DNA of 6,526 nt from Geodermatophilaceae bacterium (GCA_013696785.1 JACCXW010000285.1:1-6526); one strand, 5' to 3'; shown: positions 1 through 5,119, counted from the stretch's first letter. The notes: generated by a model not told the origin, from the letters alone. Numbers and translations: made by a program.

Positions 1-1
1 C

Positions 2-979
2 CTGCAGACCGACCTCGGCGCCCTCAGCGATATCGCTGCGGCCTGGTTCGTGGGACCTGCGGGGGCGTCACCGGAGCAGATGCAGTTGGTGAGCGTCCCT
101 CGTGGGATCTCCCCCGACCTGCCGCTCTCGCTGTACGACGGGGTATCCGGGGCGCTCGTCGTCGTGGCCGCTCCGGGGGACGTCGTCGAGATTTCCGCGC
201 GACCGGACGTGGCCGCCGACGCAAGCATCAGCCGGACCTTCACGCAGCCGGACGCACGCGACGGGGTGGCGGTCACGCTCACCCAGCCGAATCCCTACGG
301 CAGCATGCCCTCCGTCCAGTACCGGGTGACTCGCGCGGGTGCAGTCGTGGCCGAGCAGACCCCCGACGGGTACGTCGAGCCGGGCACGGTGCTAACCGTC
401 CAGGGCGGTGAGCTGAACTTCCTGCGCCAACCCGTCGAGGGCCTGCTCGAGGGCTTTCCAGGCGAGCAGGCACAGCGGATGGCCGTCGGGATCCTCGGCG
501 AATACGGCCTGGGATCCGACCAGATCGACCTGCAGGTGCACTACGCCGGACCGGTGCCCGGGGCCGGCGACGCACCGGCCGGCCTCACCGTCCTCACCGC
601 GACCTTCCCGTCCGGGGCCGTGCTGACCCGGGCCGAGTGGCTGCAGCAACTGAGCGACCCCGGGAGCTTCCGCTTGAGCCGGTGCACCGACGCCCTGACC
701 CCGGCCGGGTTACCGGCGGTCCAGCGCGTCATGGCGATCCGCTGTGACGTCGACTCCGGAGACGCACAGTCCTCAGCCCGCGAATCCACGCTGATTGTCA
801 TCGCACCGGCGGCTCTCGGCGGCAACAAGGTCGTCGTCACCGGCACGTCGGGCAGCAGCACCTTCCAACTCGCCGAGGACGGGACCGTCCTGGCGCCGTT
901 CCCCGACGGTGCCCAGCGAGTGGTCATCCAGACCCCGGACGGCACCGCGCTCGGCGAGGCACCCATCGCCACGTCGTAG
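2..979 (+). CDS. C-terminal part of an unrecognised, probably exported protein (5' truncated)
   Basis: The reading frame is open to the left edge of the window (Leu-Gln-Thr-Asp... ahead of the first GTG at 50), so I treat it as partial: 325 codons are visible and it ends with TAG at 977-979. I do not recognise the family. The visible part has no transmembrane segment. It is rich in Gly, Ala, Val, Thr and Pro, with alternating hydrophobic strands typical of beta-sandwich or extracellular domains. Only two cysteines are visible, about 19 residues apart in the C-terminal third (SRC... AIRC), which could form a disulfide outside the cytoplasm. The last 70 or so residues (TLIVIAPAALGG, VVVTGTSGSSTFQL, RVVIQTPDGTALGE) look like an Ig-like strand series. 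Any signal peptide or membrane anchor lies outside the window. It converges on the thiolase gene. Coding status is well supported by G/C-rich third positions; function is unknown. Confidence 0.75.
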   Translation: MQTDLGALSDIAAAWFVGPAGASPEQMQLVSVPRGISPDLPLSLYDGVSGALVVVAAPGDVVEISARPDVAADASISRTFTQPDARDGVAVTLTQPNPYGSMPSVQYRVTRAGAVVAEQTPDGYVEPGTVLTVQGGELNFLRQPVEGLLEGFPGEQAQRMAVGILGEYGLGSDQIDLQVHYAGPVPGAGDAPAGLTVLTATFPSGAVLTRAEWLQQLSDPGSFRLSRCTDALTPAGLPAVQRVMAIRCDVDSGDAQSSARESTLIVIAPAALGGNKVVVTGTSGSSTFQLAEDGTVLAPFPDGAQRVVIQTPDGTALGEAPIATS

Positions 980-986
980 CGCCCCG

Positions 987-1013
987 GCGACCCCGCGCGC
1001 CGGCGCCGGTCGC
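987..1013 (+). terminator. Possible GC-rich stem-loop after the first gene
   Basis: Starting 7 bases after the TAG stop, GCGACC (987-992) pairs perfectly with GGTCGC (1008-1013) around a 15-base, almost all G/C interior that can pair further. There is no T-tract after it. T-less stems are common as actinobacterial terminators, but a GC-rich gap can form such a stem by chance. Confidence 0.3.
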
Positions 1014-1037
1014 TAGAACAACACCGGTGTAGTTATC

Positions 1038-1072
1038 CCCTGCAGTTATCCACATTGTGGATAACTGCAGGG
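1038..1072. promoter_or_regulatory. Perfect 35-bp palindrome containing two head-to-head DnaA boxes
   Basis: The left arm CCCTGCAGTTATCCACA (1038-1054) and the right arm TGTGGATAACTGCAGGG (1056-1072) are exact reverse complements around a single T at 1055. Each arm carries an exact consensus DnaA box: TTATCCACA at 1046-1054 on the plus strand, and TGTGGATAA at 1056-1064, which is TTATCCACA on the minus strand. The 8-mer AGTTATCC also occurs just upstream at 1031-1038, giving a degenerate third box, TTATCCCCT at 1033-1041. A 10-bp palindrome, ACACCGGTGT, lies at 1021-1030. The element sits in the gap between two convergent genes, 4 bases past the thiolase stop. As RNA it could fold into a stem of about 16 bp with a 3-base loop in either direction, so it may also be a bidirectional terminator, although neither side has a U-tract. 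The palindrome is certain; DnaA binding is inference from the consensus. Confidence 0.75.
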
Positions 1073-1075
1073 TGC

Positions 1076-2230
1076 TCAGTTGAGCCGTTCCAGAATGGTC
1101 GCGTTCGCCGTCCCGCCGCCCTCGCACATGGTCTGCAGGCCGTACCGGATCTCCTCGCTGCGCATGTGGTGGATCAGCGTCGTCATCAGCCTCGCCCCGG
1201 AGCCACCCAACGGATGCCCGAGCGCAATCGCACCGCCGTTCGGATTGAGCCGGGAGGCGTCCGCGCCGGTCTCGGCCAGCCAGGCGAGCGGGACGGGGGC
1301 GAAGGCCTCGTTGACCTCGAACACCCCGATGTCGTCGATGGACAGCCCGGATCGAGCCAACACCTTCGCCGTCGCCGGGATCGGGCCGGTCAGCATGATC
1401 ACCGGGTCGTCGCCGGTCACGACCGCGGAGTGCACGCGGACGATCGGGCGCAGACCCAATTCAGCGGCGCGCTCCGACGTCGTCACCAGCAGTGCGGCGG
1501 AGCCGTCTGAGATCTGCGACGCGTTGCCGGCGCTGATCATCCCGTCGGCCCGGAACGGCGTCTTCAGCCCGGCCAGCGCCTCCAAGGTCCCGCCGCGGCG
1601 GACACCCTCATCAGCGCTCACCACCATGCCGTCTGGTGCCTTGACCGGCGCGATCTCGGTGTCGAAACGGCCTTCGTCCTGGGCGGTGGCCGCCTTGTCA
1701 TGCGACGCCAGGCTGTACGCGTCGAGTTCCACCCGGGTCAGTCCCCATCGCTTGGCGATCATCTCCGCGCCGACGCCCTGGTTGGGGAGGACATCGCCGT
1801 AGCGGGCGGTGAACCGATCTCCGACCGGCAGTTGTCCGGTCGTTCCGACCGAGGACCCCATCGGGACCCGGCTCATGGACTCCACGCCGCCGGCCACCAC
1901 GATGTCGCACTGTCCGGACATCACCGCGGCGGCCGCGAAGTGCAGGGCCTGCTGCGAGCTGCCGCATTGCCTGTCGACCGTCGTACCGGGGACGCTCTCC
2001 GGCCAACCGGCCGACAGCGCGGCGTGCCGGCCGACGTTCCAGGTCTGCTCGCCGACCTGGCTGACGCACCCCCAGATCACGTCGTCGACCAGCGCCGGAT
2101 CGAGCCCGGTGCGTTCGATCAACGCATCCAGCACGTGCGCGGACAGATCCACCGGGTGTACGCCGGCCAGCCCGCCGTTGCGCTTACCGACGGGGGTCCG
2201 GACAGCTTCGACGATCACGGCATCGCGCAT
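1076..2230 (-). CDS. Thiolase (acetyl-CoA C-acyltransferase family)
   Basis: A 384-aa protein, the usual length for a thiolase. Thiolases cleave 3-ketoacyl-CoA with CoA in beta-oxidation, or condense acyl-CoAs in the reverse direction, in the cytoplasm. The nucleophilic cysteine is C89 in VDRQCGSSQQA. The NEAFA motif is at 307-311, the catalytic-histidine motif GGAIALGHP has H339, and the second active-site cysteine is C369 in MCEGGG. The N-terminus (IVEAVRTPVGKRNGGLAG) resembles the actinobacterial degradative thiolases of the FadA5 type, so a role in fatty-acid or sterol side-chain degradation is likelier than biosynthesis; the substrate cannot be read from sequence. The ATG at 2228-2230 is chosen because GAGGAG (2240-2245, minus strand) lies 9 bases upstream and the N-terminus matches the family exactly. 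The gene is monocistronic in this window, divergent from the PH-domain gene, and ends 4 bases from the DnaA-box palindrome. All catalytic residues are present. Confidence 0.95.
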   Translation of the reverse strand: MRDAVIVEAVRTPVGKRNGGLAGVHPVDLSAHVLDALIERTGLDPALVDDVIWGCVSQVGEQTWNVGRHAALSAGWPESVPGTTVDRQCGSSQQALHFAAAAVMSGQCDIVVAGGVESMSRVPMGSSVGTTGQLPVGDRFTARYGDVLPNQGVGAEMIAKRWGLTRVELDAYSLASHDKAATAQDEGRFDTEIAPVKAPDGMVVSADEGVRRGGTLEALAGLKTPFRADGMISAGNASQISDGSAALLVTTSERAAELGLRPIVRVHSAVVTGDDPVIMLTGPIPATAKVLARSGLSIDDIGVFEVNEAFAPVPLAWLAETGADASRLNPNGGAIALGHPLGGSGARLMTTLIHHMRSEEIRYGLQTMCEGGGTANATILERLN

Positions 2231-2272
2231 GCGGTTTGACTCCTCGACGGTCTTCGAAGCTCCGGTCGCCCG

Positions 2273-2278
2273 ATCGTA
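2273..2278 (-). promoter_or_regulatory. Candidate -10 element for the thiolase gene
   Basis: The minus-strand hexamer TACGAT fits the actinobacterial TAnnnT -10 pattern. It would place the transcription start roughly 35 bases before the thiolase ATG, leaving room for the GAGGAG ribosome binding site. No convincing -35 box is visible at 17-18 bases spacing. An 8-bp palindrome, CTTCGAAG (2252-2259), lies in the predicted leader. The whole divergent gap is 88 bp, and I see no clear promoter for the plus-strand gene. Confidence 0.3.
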
Positions 2279-2318
2279 CGGCGGACAGTGGTGGCAACAT
2301 CGTCGGCGTGACAGAGCT

Positions 2319-2711
2319 GTGAGTTGGGCACCGCGCTGGGTGGAGAGCGCCCTGATGGCGGTCGTCGGGCTCTCGTTGCTGGGCATCGCGGTCGGCCTCG
2401 ATGCCGCGGGCCGGCTGCTCGTCGGCGTGGCCGGCCTGTTCCTGCTCGGGCTGGCTCTCAGCGACGTCGTCGTCCGGCCACGGCTGGCCGCTGACGCGGA
2501 CGGGCTGACGGTGCGCACCCTGAGCCGGCGCATGGGTGGTCCGTGGGCCGCCGTGACCGTCCGGCTGCGGGCCGGGCGACGGCTCGGGACGGCGGTGCAC
2601 ACGCTGGAGATCGACATCGGCGACGACCTCGTCGTCCTCGGCCGGCGCGAACTCGGCGCAGGTCCGGCCGACGTCGCCGAGCGCCTGACCCAGCTCCGGG
2701 GCGGCGGCTGA
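2319..2711 (+). CDS. Small membrane protein with bacterial PH-like domain (Rv0010c / CFP-6 type)
   Basis: A 130-aa protein. Two closely spaced hydrophobic segments (about residues 10-28 and 32-49) form a membrane hairpin. They are followed by a C-terminal domain that starts RPRLAADADGLTVR and ends with a strand-helix block, LVVLGRRELGAGP then ADVAERLTQL. This matches the actinobacterial PH-domain family that includes M. tuberculosis Rv0010c, whose N-terminus (WAPR) and RPRLA-x-x-x-DGL motif I recall being very similar. The function is unknown; such domains usually mediate protein contacts at the membrane. The GTG at 2319-2321 is chosen because the WAPR motif follows directly and no other in-frame start lies close upstream. 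Its ribosome binding site is weak. A four-codon GTG ORF (2308-2322) overlaps this start and is probably chance. The gene converges on the rhomboid gene with 10 bases between their stops. Confidence 0.82.
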   Translation: MSWAPRWVESALMAVVGLSLLGIAVGLDAAGRLLVGVAGLFLLGLALSDVVVRPRLAADADGLTVRTLSRRMGGPWAAVTVRLRAGRRLGTAVHTLEIDIGDDLVVLGRRELGAGPADVAERLTQLRGGG

Positions 2712-2721
2712 CCCCCCGTGT

Positions 2722-3618
2722 TCACACCAGGGTGGGGCCTTGCAGAAGGACCGGTACGACGGCGGCCGCGACGAGAACTGCCAACCCGGTGATCTGCAGT
2801 GCGGTGCTGCGCCGCCCGTAGACGAGCACGACGGCGGCCAGCATCCCGCCGATCAGCCCGCCGAGGTGCCCGAGCAGCGAGATGCCCGGCAGGAAGCTGA
2901 TGATCGCGTTGAGCACCAGCACCGAGACCAGTGGTCGCAGGTCGCCCTTGTTGTGCACGATCACGACGGCCGCGGCCCCGAGCAGCCCGAAGACTCCGCC
3001 GGAGGCCCCCACCGTCTGGCTGATCGGGTCCGCGAACAGCGCGACCGCGGCTCCTCCGGAAACCGCTGATACGAGGAATACCACGACGAACCTGGCCCGG
3101 CCGAGGTAGCGCTCGAGGTCGGCGCCGAGCACCAGCAACGCGAGCATGTTCATCACGAGGTGGAACAGGCCGAAGTGCAGGAACGCCGAACTGAGCAGCC
3201 GCCAAGGTTGGTCTCCACCGCCGTCGCAGATCCCCTGAATCCGGAACTCTCCGGTGACGCAGGCCGGGAACAGCGAGAACTCCCGGAACAGCGTCGAGGC
3301 GTCGTTCTGCATCACCCCGCCCCCGTTGGGCAACGCCGCGATGACGGTGACCAGGTACGCCGCGACGTTCAGCGCGACCAGGGTCGTCGTGGCCGCGCCC
3401 CAGCGCGCCGCGAAGCGTTGTACGCCGGACTGACCGCGGGGTCGACGGACGGAGGCCTGCCCCTCCCGAACGCACTCCGGACAGTGGAATCCGACCGACG
3501 CCTGGCGCATGCAGTCGGGGCAGATCGGCCGGCCGCACCGGGTGCACGCGATCCCGGTCGCGCGGTCGCTGTGCCGGTAACAGGCGGCCCGCCCCGGCGG
3601 CGGGCCGGGCTGGGTCAT
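2722..3618 (-). CDS. Rhomboid intramembrane serine protease with N-terminal zinc-finger-like domain
   Basis: A 298-aa protein. Residues 13-49 hold a Cys/His cluster (C13, H16, C25, C28, C33, C36, H45, C46, C49) like a B-box zinc finger and expected in the cytoplasm. A basic linker follows (R58-R72), then about seven membrane segments: 75-96, 147-166, 176-196, 203-222, 229-246, 249-267 and 273-293. This is the 6+1 layout of rhomboid proteases, which cut transmembrane substrates within the bilayer. The catalytic dyad is S206 in GASGGVFGLLG and H251 in GHLGGLIGG. H153 and N157 (HLVMN) form the expected second-helix site, and W139-R140 is the loop-1 WR motif. The long first loop contains C120 and C131, which may form a disulfide outside the membrane. 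Its ATG overlaps the cyclophilin stop (ATGA, 3615-3618), so translation is probably coupled. It should be active; the substrate is unknown. Confidence 0.95.
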   Translation of the reverse strand: MTQPGPPPGRAACYRHSDRATGIACTRCGRPICPDCMRQASVGFHCPECVREGQASVRRPRGQSGVQRFAARWGAATTTLVALNVAAYLVTVIAALPNGGGVMQNDASTLFREFSLFPACVTGEFRIQGICDGGGDQPWRLLSSAFLHFGLFHLVMNMLALLVLGADLERYLGRARFVVVFLVSAVSGGAAVALFADPISQTVGASGGVFGLLGAAAVVIVHNKGDLRPLVSVLVLNAIISFLPGISLLGHLGGLIGGMLAAVVLVYGRRSTALQITGLAVLVAAAVVPVLLQGPTLV

Positions 3619-4145
3619 TCCCGTTCGATCGTCACCGAGTCGAGGGTGACATCCTCGACCGGGCGGTCACCCGAGCCGGTCTGAACCCTCGCCAGCGTCT
3701 CCACCACGGCGCGGCTCTCCTCGTCAGCGACCTCGCCGAAGATGGTGTGCTTGCCCTGCAACCAGGTCGTGGCGGCCACCGTGATGAAGAACTGCGAGCC
3801 GTTCGTCCCGCGGCCCATCTGCTTGCCGGAGTTCGCCATCGCCACGATGTAGGGCTTCGTGAAAGAAAGCTCGGGGTGGATCTCGTCGTCGAACTTATAG
3901 CCGGGACCGCCGATCCCCTGCCCCAGCGGGTCACCGGCCTGGATCATGAACCCGGGAATGATGCGGTGAAAGATCGTTCCGTCGTACAGCCGGGCCTTGG
4001 TCTTCTCCTTGGTCCGCGGGTCGGTCCACTCCCTGGTGCCCTCGGCGAGTTCGACGAAATTGGTCACCGTCTTCGGGGCGTGGTCGGGGAAGAGCTCCAC
4101 CCGGATGTCGCCGTGATTGGTGTGCAAGGTCGCGTGCAGCGGCAC
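3615..4145 (-). CDS. ppiA: Cyclophilin-type peptidyl-prolyl cis-trans isomerase
   Basis: A 176-aa protein that is one cyclophilin domain without signal peptide, so cytoplasmic; it catalyses cis-trans isomerisation of X-Pro bonds during folding. The active-site residues of human cyclophilin A (R55, F60, M61, Q63, F113, W121, H126) all have equivalents: R61, F66, M67 and Q69 in FHRIIPGFMIQAGDP, F120 in NGSQFF, W128 and H133. GGPGYKFDDE (79-88) is another family signature. A charged insertion at about 36-54 (REWTDPRTKEKTKAR) precedes the catalytic arginine and is typical of actinobacterial PpiA-like proteins. GTG at 4143-4145 is chosen because GAGGAG (4151-4156, minus strand) lies 5 bases upstream. 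The gene follows the lipoprotein gene by 54 bases and overlaps the rhomboid start by 4 bases. The symbol is given by similarity to mycobacterial PpiA. Confidence 0.95.
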   Translation of the reverse strand: MPLHATLHTNHGDIRVELFPDHAPKTVTNFVELAEGTREWTDPRTKEKTKARLYDGTIFHRIIPGFMIQAGDPLGQGIGGPGYKFDDEIHPELSFTKPYIVAMANSGKQMGRGTNGSQFFITVAATTWLQGKHTIFGEVADEESRAVVETLARVQTGSGDRPVEDVTLDSVTIERE

Positions 4146-4199
4146 AGGTTCTCCTCGGTAGATGTGCGCTCGATCCTTCCACGGCTGCGGTCGGTGGGT

Positions 4200-4766
4200 T
4201 CAGCCGAGCAGCGGTGCGACCTCGGCGGCGATCTCCCGGGCCTCCAACGACGATGCCTGGTTGATCGTCACCACCAGCAGGGTGCGCCCGCTCGTGACCG
4301 CCAGGACGGTGCTGCCCTCGGCGACCAGGACGACTCCCCCGTCGGCCACGTCGTCCACCGGGTCGGCCGCAGAGGTTCCGCGCGAGATCGCCGCGTTCTG
4401 TGCCTCGACCATCGTCGGATACGCCGTCACGGCGACGTCCGCGGCCGGTTCACCGTCCGGGCGGTAGAACGTGCAACTGGGCACTAGCTCGTGGCTGGTC
4501 GTGGTGTACGTCGTCCGCTCGATGTGCTGGCCCACCGTCTCCTGCACGAATGCCGTGTCCAGGTACGGGCATTCGCCCTCAGCCGTGACCGGCTGCGGAG
4601 CCGTCGACGAGGCGGGAGACGTCGCAGCCGACGACGCAGCCGACGTCGCAGCCGAGGTCGAAACGGTGCTGCCCTCGGCGGTCGTCACTGCGGGCGCGGC
4701 GCTCGGTGTGCCGGTGCATGCCGACAGCAGGAGTACGCCGGCGACGAGCAGGGCCGGTCGGCTCAA
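4200..4766 (-). CDS. DUF2020-like secreted lipoprotein
   Basis: A 188-aa protein. A short signal peptide (MSRP, then ALLVAGVLLL) ends in the lipobox LSAC, with C17 as the lipidated cysteine, so it should be anchored outside the cytoplasmic membrane. Residues 18-60 are a Ser/Ala/Thr/Pro linker. The folded domain runs from about 64 to 188: ECPYLDTAFVQETVGQ, CTFYRPDGEP, then a C-terminal VVTINQ... EAREIAAEVAPLLG. C66 and C98 probably pair. From memory this fits the actinobacterial DUF2020 lipoproteins; function unknown. I start it at TTG (4764-4766) because that codon overlaps the upstream gene's stop as TTGA and gives a classic 16-residue signal peptide. Codons between 4829 and 4766 are G/C-rich at third positions in the upstream gene's frame, not this one. 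The rival start is GTG at 4829, which has a good GGAGGA 6 bases upstream and would add 21 residues. It lies 54 bases ahead of the cyclophilin gene in the same operon. Confidence 0.82.
   Translation of the reverse strand: MSRPALLVAGVLLLSACTGTPSAAPAVTTAEGSTVSTSAATSAASSAATSPASSTAPQPVTAEGECPYLDTAFVQETVGQHIERTTYTTTSHELVPSCTFYRPDGEPAADVAVTAYPTMVEAQNAAISRGTSAADPVDDVADGGVVLVAEGSTVLAVTSGRTLLVVTINQASSLEAREIAAEVAPLLG
4618..4660 (-). repeat. 12-bp tandem repeat in the lipoprotein linker
   Basis: On the plus strand GACGTCGCAGCC (4618-4629), GACGACGCAGCC (4630-4641) and GACGTCGCAGCC (4642-4653) are followed by a partial fourth unit, GAGGTCG. The unit is in frame and encodes four residues per copy in the Ala/Ser/Thr-rich linker between lipobox and folded domain. 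Copy-number change would alter linker length without breaking the frame. Confidence 0.75.
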
Positions 4767-4939
4767 CCGCGCCCGCCGTGGCCGACCGGAACCATCCAGC
4801 GGAACAGGCTCAGCCCGGGACGATGGCACCAGCAGTCCTCCGGGCAGTCGCAACCGAGGGCACCCCGGCGTTCGAGTTCTTTCGTGGCCAGTACGGCGCC
4901 CGCGTACGCCACGGCCACGTACTTCGCGGTCTTCAGCAT
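4763..4939 (-). CDS. Small cysteine-rich protein (58 aa), unknown function
   Basis: A 58-aa protein in three parts: a basic N-terminus with a short hydrophobic stretch (YVAVAYAGAVLA, about 7-18), a charged ELERRG, then CDCPEDCWCHRPG with C30, C32, C36 and C38 plus H39, and a tail SLFRWMVPVGHGGRG. The CxC-x3-CxC cluster suggests a metal site or redox pair. I do not recognise a named family. Coding is supported by G/C-rich third positions throughout, including the 3' part. The TGA stop (4763-4765) overlaps the lipoprotein's TTG start. ATG at 4937-4939 is chosen over GTG at 5018-5020, because the longer form adds a tail unlike the rest and would run through the likely promoter. There is no proper ribosome binding site, only GGGGG two bases before ATG, which suits a leaderless message. 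It is the first gene of the four-gene minus-strand operon. Confidence 0.7.
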   Translation of the reverse strand: MLKTAKYVAVAYAGAVLATKELERRGALGCDCPEDCWCHRPGLSLFRWMVPVGHGGRG

Positions 4940-4946
4940 GTCCCCC

Positions 4947-4952
4947 AGGCTA
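4947..4952 (-). promoter_or_regulatory. Candidate -10 element of a leaderless promoter for the minus-strand operon
   Basis: The minus-strand hexamer TAGCCT fits TAnnnT and is followed by exactly 7 bases (GGGGGAC) before the ATG of the cysteine-rich protein. That is the spacing expected if transcription starts at the A of the start codon, as in leaderless actinobacterial messages. No good -35 box is visible, and the spacer holds an inverted repeat. Confidence 0.4.
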
Positions 4953-4953
4953 G

Positions 4954-4969
4954 CCGCGACTCCTCGCGG
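4954..4969. repeat. Inverted repeat in the promoter spacer of the minus-strand operon
   Basis: CCGCGA (4954-4959) and TCGCGG (4964-4969) are perfect complements around 4 bases. The repeat lies directly upstream of the TAGCCT hexamer, where an operator would sit. It is GC-rich, so chance is possible. Confidence 0.4.
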
Positions 4970-4998
4970 GGAGACCGAAACAACCGCCGCGCGATGAG

Positions 4999-5026
4999 TT
5001 TCCAAACGGGTGAGAGTCACTACGCT
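4999..5026 (+). promoter_or_regulatory. Candidate promoter for the propeller operon
   Basis: TACGCT at 5021-5026 fits TAnnnT. TTTCCA at 4999-5004 matches 4 of 6 bases of TTGACA with a 16-base spacer. Transcription would start near 5033, leaving a leader of about 40 bases before the leader ORF's ATG at 5072. The divergent gap from 4940 to 5071 contains both operons' candidate promoters and two inverted repeats. Confidence 0.4.
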
Positions 5027-5033
5027 GCAAGCA

Positions 5034-5049
5034 CTGTCGGCCGCGACAG
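5034..5049 (+). repeat. Inverted repeat at the likely 5' end of the propeller mRNA
   Basis: CTGTCG (5034-5039) pairs perfectly with CGACAG (5044-5049) around GCCG. Flanking AGC (5030-5032) and GCT (5051-5053) extend the stem past one A/C mismatch. It lies at or just after the predicted transcription start, so it could be an operator or a hairpin in the 5' leader. Confidence 0.45.
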
Positions 5050-5071
5050 CGCTGCCTGGAGAGGAGCACCG

Positions 5072-5119
5072 ATGAGCCGAGAGCGAGTGAGCATCATCGC
5101 AGCGAGGAACGAGCGATGA
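5072..5119 (+). CDS. 15-aa leader ORF translationally coupled to the propeller gene
   Basis: ATG at 5072-5074 has a strong ribosome binding site, GAGGAG (5061-5066), 5 bases upstream. The peptide is MSRERVSIIAARNER, and its TGA (5117-5119) overlaps the propeller ATG as ATGA. Its four arginines use CGA, CGA, AGG and CGA, all unfavoured in this high-GC sequence; in the propeller gene 16 of 18 Arg codons are CGC or CGG. This fits a regulatory leader whose translation controls the downstream gene, but the stretch is also a purine-rich GAGCGAG-like sequence that may simply strengthen ribosome loading. The propeller has its own GAGGA (5104-5108) 7 bases before its ATG, located inside this ORF. Confidence 0.45.
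   Translation: MSRERVSIIAARNER

Noticed and set aside
1809..2318. Upstream extension of the PH-domain ORF to an ATG at 1809 (300 aa)
   Set aside because: The extension runs antisense through the thiolase coding region, including its active-site cysteine codon. The family N-terminus (WAPR) begins right after GTG 2319.
2712..2745. Possible shared terminator hairpin between the convergent PH and rhomboid genes
   Set aside because: CCCC...GGGG and GTGT...ACAC can pair in part, but the stems are short, broken by mismatches and extend into the rhomboid coding end.
2956..2964. DnaA-box-like TTGTGCACG inside the rhomboid gene
   Set aside because: It has a mismatch at the last position, is single, and lies in coding sequence, so chance is the simplest explanation.
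1076..3547. An 823-codon open frame on the minus strand spanning thiolase, PH-domain and rhomboid regions
   Set aside because: Only its last 384 codons match a protein family (thiolase, with its own ribosome binding site). The rest is Arg/Pro/Ala-rich shadow sequence antisense to the PH gene and out of frame with the rhomboid gene, a usual effect of high GC.
4146..4199. Separate promoter for the cyclophilin/rhomboid pair in the 54-base gap
   Set aside because: No convincing TAnnnT with a partner box at suitable spacing was seen. Same strand and short gap favour read-through from the upstream genes.
4706..5119. A 137-codon plus-strand frame that ends with the leader peptide
   Set aside because: Its upstream part is antisense to the cysteine-rich gene and the lipoprotein start and has no family resemblance. 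Only the last 15 codons have their own strong ribosome binding site.
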